Shown here one piece after another: positions 45,737 to 56,861 of a DNA stretch of 64,000 nucleotides. This DNA comes from Aegilops tauschii subsp. strangulata (lineage: Eukaryota > Streptophyta > Magnoliopsida > Poales > Poaceae). Within the stretch, counting starts at the first letter, position 1, and each line of letters begins with the position of its first letter. Location: the NCBI RefSeq assembly GCF_002575655.3, contig NC_053041.3, positions 372,789,054 through 372,853,053 on the forward strand. The letters are read 5' to 3'. Below the pieces are notes generated by a model that was given only the letters and a program-made list of their open reading frames with translations, was not told the DNA's origin and made no database searches. The position numbers were made by a program, and so were the translations under genes.

Positions 45737-47108
45737 TGATCTACAACAGAAATATGCAAAACACTAAGACATGTATTCATGAAGAGTAATTCATATTAAA
45801 CATTTTAATAAGATCATTACTCCCACTAAAATCAACATCCCTCGGTTGATACTTAGTGATTCAAGATCCAAGATCAACATGTCAACTAGTGAGCTTTTGC
45901 ATCACCGCTAGAGGACAAGATCACTCGGTAAGCAACTCTTGCTAATCGTATCTCCATACGACTCTTGTTGTTGGGGACATCTCATGCCTCGCCAACTCCT
46001 ATGCCTCGTAGCCCAAAACTGTTTTGATAGCCACGACAAGTCAACCAATGCTCCGCGTGTAAGTGTCCGACACAAACCCATCACTTCAAGGAGATCTAGT
46101 GGCACCCTAATTTCATAGGCCCGCCACTAAATATACTTGATATGTGAAGGTGCGGCAATTGGGGAGGCATTTGTACTTGACATTCTTTGAGGGATCACCC
46201 TACTTAAAACATCTACCATGCAAAAGGAAGGGTGCATAAAAGGGATAAACTTTCACAGGCAGTTTATGTATGTGTGATATGGTATAGCCCCTTCTCACAG
46301 CGCGTGGTGATCTCCATCTCCACGTGCGCAGTCTGCCCAGGCATGGTTGTCCTCGTGGTGATCTCCATCTCCACGCCATGGTGTCAACCGCCAAGTGTTA
46401 CATAAGATACAATGCTATTAAAAACTAATAGCTACTGAAAGTAAATTACATTACATGGCTTCTCATGTTGACACGCAGGTCATTAATACAATAATGGGAC
46501 AATCATATGGCTCCTGCAGGTTGCCGCACTCATGACACGCAGGTCATGAAACAATAATATACAAGCAACATACATGGGCTATACCAAATCACAGTCATTC
46601 CTTGCAAAAACGAGTCAGACGTTCTACCGCCGAAGATAAAAACCTCCTGAAACTCTATCTTGCAAGCGGATTTTGGCCTAGCTAGAAGCGCCGAAATCCT
46701 GTTCTAGGATTTCGCCGCTAATCCAACTTTTCGTTAGCTTCAGTTTGATAGGTCCTGGAGCAAAATCGGAGTTCGTATGCAAAAGTTACAGCCATTTTAC
46801 CGAAACCGCTCCAACAGATTTCAGCACCGCGGAAATCACATTTCCAAGGTGTTGATCTATGTTCCGATTCGATCAATCTCATTGATCTTCGCGTGCTGCA
46901 TCCGGATTTACGTTCCACTGTCTACCCCGATGGCGGACAACCGACCGGTAGGGGTAAGTCATGTCATGACCTCTGCATCACGATCACGGAAACAAGATCA
47001 CGAAACCAACCTTCAACACTGACATGCGCGACCGATCTCATCGACCCGCACCTGAACCGATCTACATATCTCATATGCATATCATCGAATCTATTACCAC
47101 ACAGCGGA
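45737..47108 (-). other. Leader of the second copia element
   Basis: About 1.37 kb between primer site and gag, no long frame. The layout matches the leader of the Angela-type element at 23724-24940. Confidence 0.7.
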
Positions 47109-47121
47109 GGCACTGATACCA
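47109..47121 (-). other. Primer-binding site, initiator tRNA-Met type
   Basis: Minus strand TGGTATCAGTGCC, one base from the 5' LTR. It matches TGGTATCAGAGCC with one mismatch. Confidence 0.8.
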
Positions 47122-47122
47122 T

Positions 47123-48482
47123 TGTTGGGACACGCGGTACGCTATGCTAGCGCCAAATAAAATTTTCTACCGCGCACCCAAGATCATGCTGCTGGAAATA
47201 GATCACGGGATCGGGTTTACCATTAGACGCGCAGTCACCGCAGCGGAAGTAGAGTTGGTGATGCGTGTAGCCGATCTCCTGGGCCGTCTCCTCCTCGCGT
47301 TGCCGATCTCCCGCGAACAGCGAAGACCCGTGAACGACGATCTCCCGCGAACGGCACCGCGCGGTTCCCTCGAACGGTTCATCCAAGCACCGCAGATGCG
47401 ATGCCTCCAAGGTATCCACAGTACGGGGAGCAGCGTCGACCGGCGGACTGCTAGGTCCGGTCGTGCGGCATGGGCATGGGGAGTGGCGGTGGCTAACCAG
47501 GGTTCAATCTGATCCCTCTAAGTGGTGTGCCCACTCCCCTTTATATAGACCTCCGAGGTGGGCTCAACACTTGAGCCCACTAGGAGTCCACATCCATTTT
47601 CCACTCAGATCCAATCCGAATGGGCTGCAGCCCCTTAAGTGTGCGACCCTATAGGTTCACGTACACATGGACACGACCAGAGTCGATAGTTGGTAGCGGC
47701 TCCTAGCAGAACGTGCCAACTCCCATGTGGGCGTAAAGTCGTTTGACGAACCTCAACAATGTGGCATATGCAACATTCCTTTTGCCTCACGATATTTGTT
47801 GTCGAGATCAAGGCAAGACTTGTCACCCTTGTGTTAGCTCGACCTCTCTTCTCGAAACCATGATACAGATTCCCGAACTGGGTTAACACTTAACCCAAGT
47901 CGCATGGCCATGCTTTCCGAATCTGATCACTCGAGAGGGCCCAGAGAATATCTCTCCAAATAGGAGGGGCAAATTCCATCTTGGTCAACCATGTCTCGCG
48001 GCATGTCTCACGACTCACCTGAAAGCTACCTTTATAACTACCCAGTTACGGAGTAGCGTTTGATAGACCCTAAGTGAGTCGATCCTCATCCCGAGAACAT
48101 GCGAGGACCTCAGGTCTAGGACATGGCATAGACATTGCACTTGAGACTAACAGATGACTATATCTCGCTGCGTCTCAAAGTGGGTCTGTCCGGCTCGGTG
48201 ATCTCCATCCCCGAGCCCATACTATCGGTTTAGCATCTACATGCACATGACTTGTGAAACATAGTCATCAACCGAGTCGTATACTAGTCAAGGATATGTG
48301 TCTGCATAACCTTATCAACTAGGGACCATTAAAACAATCATCATACAATACATAGTTCCACAAACAAGTCACATACTTATTGATACATATCATTGATGAT
48401 GTTCAAGGACAATACAAAGGACTCATGAATACATATGGAAATATCATCATCACATGATTGCCTCTAGGGCATATCTCCAATA
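47123..48482 (-). repeat. 5' LTR of the second copia element (1360 bp)
   Basis: Begins TGTTGGGACACGCGG (plus strand) and ends ...ATCTCCAATA. The TATATAAAG promoter is on the minus strand at 47539-47547. Followed by the GGAGT target copy. Confidence 0.9.
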
Positions 48483-50576
48483 GGAGTTTGATGAGAATAA
48501 CGGCTCCCAAGTGGAGCAAAGTGGCACTTGTGATGTAGGTGATTAAATTCCTCCCCAAGCCATAAGAAGAATGGGTGTTGGTTTTATCCTACCCATTGAG
48601 GAACCCCTTGTGGCTGAAGGAGAAGGACAATGTTCCACTCAAATGGAACCATCACCAACCCAAGGCCCACACGCTTCCGAAGAACAGAGTGAAGGCCCTC
48701 AACCTCATGAACAAGACCAAGGGCAAGATCAACCTCAAGACGGTGTTGAACCACCAAGTGATGCCCAAGGTCAAGTTCTCTCCTCCGAGCAAGTTCAAGA
48801 TCAAGAGCAAGCTCAAGATCAAGAACTAGCTCAAGACAATGCTCAAGATGATCAAGTAAGCGCTCCTCAACTCACTCCTGAGGAGGAATTGGAGCGTCGT
48901 GCCGCCAAGATTGCATCCAAGCTCTCTACCAAGGGTCATCTCATGACAAATGTGCTTGGAAGCATACGAAAGGGGGTAAGCACTCGTAGACAATTGGCAA
49001 ACTATTGTGAACATCACGCGTTTGTCTCTTGTGTTGAACCCCAAAAGGTCTATGAGGCGCTTGAAGATCCGGATTGGCTTAATGCCATGTATGAAGAACT
49101 CAATAACTTCGAGCACAACAAGGTGTGGAGATTGGTGCCAAGGCCAACGGGGAACCATAATGTCATTGGAACCAAGTGGATATTCAAGAACAAGCAAGAT
49201 GCTCATGGAATTATAGTCCATAACAAGGCTCGTTTGGTAGCACAAGGCTACTCCCAAGTCGAGGGTATCAACTACGGCGAAACCTTTGCTCCCGTTTCTC
49301 ACCTTGAATCTATTCGTTTGTTGATTGCTTATGCTTCTCATCATAATTTCAAGTTACAACAAATGGATGTGAAAAGTGCTTTTCTTAATGGTCCTATTAA
49401 ATGAGTTGGTGTATGTCAAACAACCCCCGGGGTTCGAGGATCCCTATTTCCCCGATGATGTGTACCAACTCGATAGGGCACTCTATGGCCTTAAACAAGC
49501 CCCACGTGCGTGGTATGACCACCTTACCGAGTTGTTGCAAGATCGTGGGTTTGAAATTGGGAAAATCGACCCCACTCTTTTTACTAAGAAGGTCAAAGGG
49601 GAGTTGTTTGTGTGCCAATTATATGTTGATGATATTATCTTTGGTTCCCCTAACAAAGCTTTCAATGAGGAATTTGCCGCTCTCATGACCTCAAAAGTTC
49701 AAGATGTCCATGATGGGAGAGTTGAAGTTCTTTCTCGGGTTCAAAGTCAAGCAAAGAAGAGAAGGGACCTTCATCAACCAAGCCAAATACACTCAAGACA
49801 TGCTCAAGAGATTCAAGCTAAGTGATGTCAAGCCGGCTTCCGCCCCAATGCCCGTCAAATGCCAACTTGACATAGATCCCAATGGTAAAGCAGTGGATCA
49901 AAAGGTATATCGCTCCATGATTGGCTCCTTGCTTTACATTTGTGCATCTAGACCGGATATCATGTTGAGTGTGGGAATTTGTGCACGGTTTCAAGCTGCA
50001 CCTAAGGAAAGCCACCTTGTGGCGGTCAAGCGAATCTTTCGCTATTTGGCTCATACCCCAAACTTTGGCTTATGGTACCCAAGAGCAGCAAACTTCAAGC
50101 TTGTAGGCTATTCGGACTCTAATTGGGCGGGAGACAAAGTGGATAGGAAGTCCACTTCCAGAGGGTGCCAATTTCTTGGTTGCTCTTTGGTTAGTTGGTC
50201 CTCCAAGAAGCAAAGTTGTGTGTCTCTCTCGTCCACCGAAGCGGAGTATGTGGCCGCCGATAGTTGTTGTGCACAACTTCTATGGATGAGGCAAACTTTA
50301 AAGGATTACGGTGTCATTTGTGACAAAGTGCCTCTTTGGTGTGACAATGAAAGTGCCATCAAGATTTCTCTCAACCCGGTGCAACACTTCAAGACAAAGC
50401 ATATTGAGATTCTGTATCACTTCATCCGGGATCATATTAGGCGCGGGGAGATTGAACTCAACTATGTCAACACTCATGATAACCTTGCAGATATTTTCAC
50501 GAAGCCCTTGGATGAAGCAAGATTTCGCGAGTTAAGGCATGAGCTAAATATCATTTATTCGAGCAATGTTGCTTGA
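48483..50576 (+). pseudogene. pol: pol part 2 of the SIRE-type element: reverse transcriptase and RNase H
   Basis: Resumes the SIRE frame at the target repeat GGAGT and meets a TAA near 48541-48543. From 48571 there is a Gln/Asp-rich linker with repeats of QDQ and QAQD type (48700-48860). RT follows (KWIFKNKQDAHG about 49168; LQQMDVKSAFLNG about 49355). One extra A at about 49400 shifts the frame to VYVKQPPGFED, YGLKQAPRAWYDHL and the catalytic YVDDIIFGS (about 49623). Another extra base near 49695 shifts it again to MSMMGELKFFLGF, and the frame is then open to 50576. RNase H shows YSDSNWAGD, STEAEYVAADSCCAQLLWM and NTHDNLADIFTKPL. Two insertions and one stop inactivate it. Confidence 0.85.
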
Positions 50577-51967
50577 ACCCTTGCACACCCCACCATACTC
50601 AACTTGTTATCTTGTTTAGGTGTAGGCATGGACATAGGGGGAGTGTTGTTCTCTCAATGAACTCTCCCTCCCCTTATTATGCATAAATTGATCAACTCTT
50701 TCACATTAGCCATTTTTGATGGTACTTGTGCTTCAAAGACGAGTTTTGTTCATGGGCCCAAGGATAATTCTTCGCGGTGCCATACCAATTGACTCAAACA
50801 TAGGTGGCTCCGGCCACCGCCCTCTCTTTGGAGAGGTTGTGTCGTGTGTTTGGTCCTTATTGTCTCTTGCCTTTCCTTCTTCGTGCCGAGCTTGTGCTTG
50901 TGTTGTCTCTGGTTTTAGCTCTTTGGTGTGTCCGTTCGCTTGAAGGCTGCATTGCAAAGACTGTTTTCCTCTTGTTTTTGCGAAACGTGCATTTTCTTGG
51001 GTCTACGGTGCTACCGTGGCTTACCACGGTACTACCGCAGGAGTTGCGCACGGTACTACCGCAACCAGCACGGCAGTAATTTTTTACTGCCACTGGAAGA
51101 GCGGTACTACCGCCCACGGTGCGGTACTTCCGCCAGGGCGGTACTACCGCGATGACCCACGGTACTACCGCGCAGTCATGAGCGCGTGGGGGTCAAGAGC
51201 GGGCAGGGGGAGTTCTAACTCCCCCATACCCATTCAACTCCTTTTCCCCACGTCGTCTCTCTCTCTCTCTCTCTCTCTTGCCCAAGAACGACGCCGGAGG
51301 ACCTCGTCGGATCTCCATTTCCGGCCGCTCTCCTCGCATTCCGACCGGTGGGATCGTTCCCCACCATGCCCTCTTGCCATGGAACAAGGTTTCTCCCCAA
51401 ATCCCTCTCTCTTTGGCTTGTTTTTTCGTTTCTAGGTTTTCGGGGAGATACATGTTGTTCTTGAGATTTTAGGCCAAATATTTGCAAGAGTAGAATGTAG
51501 GAGAGTACTAATGCGTAGAGATGGTATTTGGTATGTTGCTCCTTGGTAGATTTGATCAACCGTAGTGCCGCTCCATTGTCGCGGCCGCGCTCAGATCCGC
51601 TGTTGTCTCGGATCTGACCCCGTGCGGTACTACCGCTCGTACGGTACTACCGCTCCTCGGGAGTGGTACTACCGCGTGAGGCGCGGAAGTAAAAGTTTAC
51701 TTCCGCTCCAAGCGCAGTACTACCGTGCCATCACGGCGCGGTACTACCGTGGCTGGAGCAGCAGTAAAATTTTAGTTCCGTGCATCCGTGCGGTACTACC
51801 GTTGATGTCAAATCTTCCATGTGGCAATTACCCAATGATATTTCTACTTGTTTCACTTGTTTTGATGTGGTCTTTGCATTGATCATTCTTGCTTATCTTG
51901 CGTGTTCTTGTGTGTCATAGGTGGTGGCTCCGATTTCAATGTCCGCCGTTCGAATCCAAGGCGTGAC
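50577..51967 (+). other. Spacer between pol and the envelope-like ORF
   Basis: About 1.4 kb without a supported gene. It holds two clusters of CGGTACTACCG-type palindromes (about 51005-51170 and 51620-51805), GCGGAAGTAAAAGTTTACTTCCGC-like stems, a TC-dinucleotide run (about 51257-51282) and a short GC-rich stretch (51180-51390). A pyrimidine-rich run ending TGTGTCATAG at about 51920 resembles a 3' splice site just before the next ORF. SIRE elements express the third ORF by read-through or splicing in related species; which applies here cannot be told. Confidence 0.55.
51005..51805 (-). repeat. GCGGTACTACCGC near-palindromes, inverted relative to the LTR copies
   Basis: About fifteen exact or near copies with centre base C in plus-strand reading (for example 51101-51113), which is the reverse complement of the LTR motif GCGGTAGTACCGC. 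Confidence 0.85.
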
Positions 51968-52432
51968 ATGGGCTCCAAGCGCCTGTGCAACCAAGATGAA
52001 GCTCCAGAGGGCTCCAATGCCCCCCAACGCAGAACCAAGACCACCGCCACCAAGAACAAGGAGCCCTCAATGGGCATGGATGAGCTACCACTTGCTAAGT
52101 TCGTCACTCGGAGGAGGATCAACCCCTATGTGAACCCTCGTGCTAACTTTAGAGGGAATGATTTATTCTGGACCAAGCAACAGAATCTTATCTGTCTGGA
52201 TGTGATCAAGGCCAATCATAACATCTACGTGGACGTGCACTGTATTGACATGAATCACGTGAGGCAGGATAAGCACCGTGACTATTTTGGTGAGGCTTTG
52301 GACCTGGTGGAGCAGTTTGGTATTGAGGACGTGATCTCTTTCCACCTGGACTTTGACCCTGAGATTGTGGCCCAGTCCTTTGCTTTGGTCCACTTCCATA
52401 CTGATGAGGAACGGTCCATGACCTGGATGACT
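51968..52432 (+). pseudogene. Envelope-like third ORF of the SIRE-type element, truncated by insertion
   Basis: The ATG at 51968 (MGSKRLCNQDEAPEG...) is preferred over the open upstream codons to 51902, which lack an ATG. The 155 visible codons contain a basic Lys/Arg-rich N-terminal part (RRTKTTATKNKE), then VTRRRINPYVN and a folded-looking segment with WTKQQN, YFGEALDLVEQFG and FHTDEERSMTWM. SIRE-lineage elements carry an ORF in this position called envelope-like. No signal peptide or membrane segment is visible in this part. The chromovirus LTR interrupts it at 52433. The remainder should lie past the end of that element, outside the window. Confidence 0.65.
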
Positions 52433-55400
52433 TGTAACATCCCAAATTTCCCATTTGGAATGTTTTACAATTATAGCTAAGCATCTATGCATATTGCTTG
52501 AATTGAGTGACATTTGAATTATTTCAGAGGCTTTTGAGTTTGTTGGAATTTGGATTCAAATTGGCAGTTGAATTTATTTCAAACAATGCCTGACAAATAC
52601 TTGAGCACAAGTATGAGAGGAGTAAACATGACACTCCAAAAATGTCAGAAGAAAAATATTGCCAAAAAGTTTGAATTCAAATTTGAATTTTATTTGGGAT
52701 TTCCAGAAAATTGTTTTTTTAGTTTGAGTTTTGCCCCTGGAAAAATGTCCATGTTGTAGGATTAATTCCCCTGAGAATTTTGATATATATATTTCCTATA
52801 TAAAAATATTATAGGTTTCTCTATAATTAGTTTTCTCTCTCTGCCTCAATTCAAAAAAAAAGGGGAAAGCCCGAGCTGGCCAGGCCAACCGGCACAGCCA
52901 GCGCCGAACGCAGCCCACCAGCGCCCGAGCCGGCCTGCCCTAGTGCCCTGCGTCCGCCTCCTATCCCCCTCGGTCGCCCGCTCGCCTCCACCCCTCTCTC
53001 TCTCGCTGACGCGCCGGCCCCACCCCTTTCTTTCCCCTCCTCCACGCCTTGCCAAGCCGGAGCACAACCGGAGCACGCCCGTCGCCGCGATCTTCGCGGG
53101 ATCATGCTCCGAAGCCTTCCCCTCGCGCAAGCTTATGTCCTATAAATACCTACGCCCTTCCTCTCCCGAACCCCCTAAAACCCTAGCCCAAAACCCACCG
53201 CAGCTCGCGCCCTCGCCGATCGCATCTCGCTACTGCCGCCGCAGTTCGCCGCCCGTTCTGACTCCGGTAAGCACTCCCTCGACTCCAATTTCCACCCACG
53301 TACTTCCGTCGCCGTTTCCCACCTTTTTGACATGGCCTGCCGCCCTCTTACCCACAGCAGCGGCGACCCCGAGCTCGTCCGCCACCCGCGGAGCTGCAGA
53401 GCACCGGGCTCTGCTTCGCCTCGCCCTCGACGTCCGTGCCGTCCCCGAGCTCAAACAACTCCACCACCACCTCCGCCTCGCTCCGCCGCATCGCCCCGAC
53501 GCCACCGCCCTCGCCCCGGACCACCGGAACCCCTCCGCCACCGACGCCCGAGTCGCCGCCATCGTCTCCGTCTGTCGCCGCCGTCCGCTGTAAGCTTGAG
53601 CTCCCCTCCACCGTTAGATCTCGCATGTACGCCGTAGATTAGATCGTAGCGAAGGGTTAGGTTTATTTTTAGTAGTTCGGTTTTCCTCCGGTTTAGGTTA
53701 CGGTTTATTTGATTAGATCAAATCGGTCGGTTTAGTTATTAGCCGCGCAGGTTTTTGTTAATTTCCGCCCGAGCACTGTTTAGTTTCAGATCGCACACCC
53801 CATCAACCCAGTAGCGCCCGTTAGTTTTTTTTAGTTTTTATTTTCGTTTCTGTTTTTAACAGAATAGTTCCAATCTTGAAAAATCTATACCTTTTAGGTT
53901 ATTTATTATTTTTAGTTGATTCTTTTTTTTGTTAGTTTAAAAATTTCCTATAGTTTCTGTAGAAAATAGATTCGGCCATGTTTTAGTTTTTAAAAAATTG
54001 ATTATATTAGTTTTAGTCAGATTAGTATTTCTGCTATAAATTGAGCTAGGATTAAAAAATTTAGTGATTCTTTTTGCTACTGCTTTGTTTTGACATTGCC
54101 TAGCAGTAGGAACTTGTTTGGGTATTTTAGATTAAATAAAAAAAATAGTTGTAGTCGAAATCAAGTTTTTCTTGTTTATTTAGCTAGCTACTGTTTTCCT
54201 ACTATTCTAGTTAGTAAATTATTTTATTTTTATTATGTTATAGTTTATTTTAGATTAGTTTATGTAGCTACAGAGGATGAACTTTATTTACAGTAGAATA
54301 ATTTTTATATTATTTTTTCTTCGCTAGAATTGTTTTAGTCATAATAGGAGTTCTATAATAGGTTTTAATATAATTCTTTTTGCCTCTAGTTTGTATGCTG
54401 TTTTCCTTTCTGTTAGTTAGCAAAACCCATGTTTAGGTTCTGTTAAGAAATTTTTTAGTAGTATAAGACTATTTCTTAGTTGATGCTTGATGTGGTGAAG
54501 ACCTTGATTTGCTTTCTCCGAGTTTTTCTTTGGTTTTGATTTGAGTGCTTGGGTGTTTTACTTCAACTTGCTGTTATGTTATATTGTGCTATACTTATTT
54601 GTGCTATTGTTTGACTCGGTAGAATTTTCGGAGTGCGAAGCCTGCTATTACGAGTCGCTAGCTTTCGAAGACCGTCAGCCAGGCAAGTCATTTGATCATG
54701 TTTTTACAATACCTATGATTTTATTGCATTAGAGTTATACCTCCCCACCATGCATGCAGTAGGAGAATTTTGTTAAGTTATGTTCTTGATTAGTATCATG
54801 AGGTAGGATGAACCCTTCTCCCTTGTTACCGATGCCCGAGACGATGTAGTTGATTGCTATGCTTTAGTAGACGGGGTTGGTTGAGTGATTCATAAGGGAG
54901 ATGCGAGAGTCAAGATGATGACAACCCCATGACGTCAAGCTCAAGATGGACTTCAAAATTCACTACTGGGTGGAGGACGGTTGACGGGCACCCTGGAGAA
55001 ACCAGCGGATGGCCGGGATGCATGGAGAAGCGCCATGACATCTTGCGGAAAGCTTCACCCAGCCATGAAGAGACGGATGGATACACCTTGACCGGAAGCT
55101 TACCTGTGCAGCCGCAAGCCATTATGGGCTCTGGCTGGGTTGACCCTAGGCGTGACTCTGGCCGGACGGTGCTACGAGATGTAGCAGAATGGTAGGATTG
55201 GATGGGCACCGGCAGTGGCCCAGAGAAACTCTACGGAAGTCCCTGTTTCGTTCGTCCCGTCTTCAAACACCAGGCAGTGCGAGGACATAAAGGAGGGAAC
55301 GATTCTTGCGGGTAAAGTGCACAAGACTCTGCAGAGTAACAACCTAATCGATTAGCTGTGTCCCCGGTTACGGACAAATGAGCCTCTGGGATTGGAGTAT

Positions 55401-55978
55401 TTCGGAAATCTCAACACCGAACTTAATAAATTAATTGAGGGGTTATTTAATATTTGGGAATGAGACATTGGTTGGCGGAACCATCTCAATAACTACCAAC
55501 ATTTTGTAGTAATTGCAAACAAGTCCTTGTTGTAGGGAAAACCGTTTTTTTCACAAAACAATGAAACTTAGAGCCCCACAGCCAAATTGCATATAGTATT
55601 AGTAATTTTATTGTTGTTCTCTCTTCATGACTTGCCGGCATATTCAAAATGCTGACCTACACGGCTGCAACGTCTTATGTTGCAGAGGAATTTTCCGATC
55701 AGGAGTGAGGCTACGATCCACGCTTGGCGATTGCCCTATGGAGTCGGATGGTCTCGCTATTCGTCTACGCTTCCGCAGCTTTATTTAGTTTATTTCTCAT
55801 GAGTTGGCCTTCGGCCGAATTTCTTATGATGTAATAAAGACTCGATATGAGAATCGTGTAATAAATTCAGGTGTGATTGAACTTTGAATCTTTGCATCAA
55901 TGTACTGTGTGCGCCAGCATGATCTTGGGATGGTACAGCTACACAGAGACTTGACCGATTTCGGGTCGGGTCGCTACA
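52433..55978 (+). repeat. 5' LTR of the Tekay-like element (3546 bp)
   Basis: TGTAACATCCCAAATT to ...GGGTCGCTACA, followed by the primer site. U3 is about 0.7 kb with TATAAATA at 53141-53148. A GC-rich stretch (52860-53600) is followed by an AT-rich, intron-like stretch (53640-54600). The portion downstream of the TATA box is about 2.8 kb, so the transcript leader within the LTR is very long. The frames in the GC-rich part are low-complexity and present in both LTRs; I do not call them genes. Confidence 0.9.
53141..53148 (+). promoter_or_regulatory. TATA box of the Tekay-like LTR
   Basis: CCTATAAATACC, repeated in the 3' LTR at 62231-62238. Downstream is CCCTAAAACCCTAGCCC, a typical plant leader start, then CCGGTAAGCACT (about 53265), which could be a splice donor. 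Confidence 0.6.
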
Positions 55979-55982
55979 GAGA

Positions 55983-55995
55983 TGGTATTCAGAGC
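55983..55995 (+). other. Primer-binding site, initiator tRNA-Met type
   Basis: TGGTATTCAGAGC four bases after the LTR end; TGGTATCAGAGC with one extra T. Confidence 0.7.
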
Positions 55996-56126
55996 ACACG
56001 CTGACCGTAGGACGTAACCCCTAAGATCGGAAAGCCATAGGAAGAGACTATTTTACTTTATGTCCTTATCATTCCGTGATTCTCCCCTGTTCATTTCTGA
56101 CTTCTCTCTGATTTTCAACATTCTAG

Positions 56127-56861
56127 ATGGCCGCCGTGTTCACCCCAGTTCTGCTACCGGAGTTTTGCCAGCCAGATGAGACGATGCTTCTCGGCAAGAA
56201 GCTGGTTCAGACCGTGAAGAAGCTGAAGATTGCTCTGCCCTCAATCATCGGGAAGCCTATCAATGCACTTCCGACGGATACCCGCTACAGGATTAAGGTG
56301 CACATTCCAGGGAGGACCTTCGGAGGACATTCAGAGCCCATTGACTTTGAGTTTACCGATTTCACTTGGATCCTCGGAAGAGACATGGCGATTTATCGTG
56401 CACTTGGACATCTCCGAGAAGAGTACAGGGGCGAGCTCGACCCATCAGACCTCGCCATGATTTCTCGCAGAGCTAGGAATGGAGATATCATCCGTACCGT
56501 AGAGGACGACTCAATTCTTTCATATGTCCAAGACTTGGAGAGTCTCATCAGGAACCGGGAAATCCAGACGCGCCGAAACTCGAAGGTACACAGGAGATTG
56601 TTGTTCCGTGAACTGGAACTGGAGGAGAAAGCACGCGCGGACTTCCTTGAACATGAAGAAGAAGTCAAGGATTTTATGGATAGAATCGAGGACCGAGATA
56701 AATATATTGCCACACTGGAGGAGAAGATGGACCTGGGAGAAGACCTTTTTCCGAGTGGAGATGATGGACCCCTCGTGAGCAATGACCAGGATTATGAAGA
56801 GAGCTCCATCGAAGGAAGCCGCAAGAGAAGACGTCGCACCAGAGGATGCAAGGATAATTGA
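56127..56861 (+). CDS. 244-aa ORF upstream of gag in the Tekay-like element, function unknown
   Basis: ATG at 56127 (MAAVFTPVLLPEFCQPDE...), intact to 56861, about 130 bp after the primer site and 230 bp before gag. The N-terminal ~110 residues look globular, with KKLVQTVKKLKIALPSI, a PGRTFGGHSEPIDFEF stretch and WILGRDMAIYRALGHL. Residues about 145-210 are charged with heptad-like spacing (LEEKARADFLEHEEEVKDFMDRIEDRDKYI), a probable coiled coil. The C-terminus is SRKRRRRTRG, a good nuclear-localisation-type cluster. It is not gag: no zinc knuckle. Extra ORFs before gag are known from rice RIRE3/RIRE8-type elements (orf0), and this is the likely counterpart. The frame has stayed open while gag-pol acquired three stops. 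AACATTCTAG directly before the ATG resembles a splice acceptor. Confidence 0.75.
   Translation: MAAVFTPVLLPEFCQPDETMLLGKKLVQTVKKLKIALPSIIGKPINALPTDTRYRIKVHIPGRTFGGHSEPIDFEFTDFTWILGRDMAIYRALGHLREEYRGELDPSDLAMISRRARNGDIIRTVEDDSILSYVQDLESLIRNREIQTRRNSKVHRRLLFRELELEEKARADFLEHEEEVKDFMDRIEDRDKYIATLEEKMDLGEDLFPSGDDGPLVSNDQDYEESSIEGSRKRRRRTRGCKDN

Larger units (their letters stand above)
40423..48482 (-). mobile_element. Second Angela-like copia element, inserted in the SIRE pol gene
   Basis: LTRs 47123-48482 (5') and 40423-41783 (3'), primer site 47121-47109, gag-pol on the minus strand (45736-41804). Target duplication GGAGT on both sides. Terminal dinucleotides have decayed: the left LTR begins TATTGG instead of TGTTGG, and the right LTR ends ...CCAATA instead of CCAACA. 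By eye about 20 differences separate the two 1.36-kb LTRs (about 1.5%). Gag-pol wording is of the Angela/BARE lineage but the LTR is a different family. Confidence 0.9.
34808..52432 (+). mobile_element. SIRE/Maximus-type copia element, split by two insertions, 3' end outside
   Basis: The order is 5' LTR (34808-36532), primer site (36535), large gag with coiled-coil region (36584-39140), pol part 1 (39141-40422), nested copia element (40423-48482), pol part 2 (48483-50576), spacer with palindromic repeats (50577-51967) and an envelope-like ORF (51968-52432). That ORF is cut by a chromovirus LTR at 52433. Gag size, pol wording and a third ORF after pol place it in the SIRE (Maximus) lineage. 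The left flank ACATC (34803-34807) is the presumed target site; the other copy is not in view. Confidence 0.85.

Noticed and set aside
52846..53640. GC-rich frames up to about 200 codons in the Tekay-like LTR, suggestive of a captured gene
   Set aside because: All frames on both strands are open because of low-complexity GC-rich sequence. The same stretch is in the 3' LTR (61884-62731) with indels that shift the frames, so no protein is under constraint.
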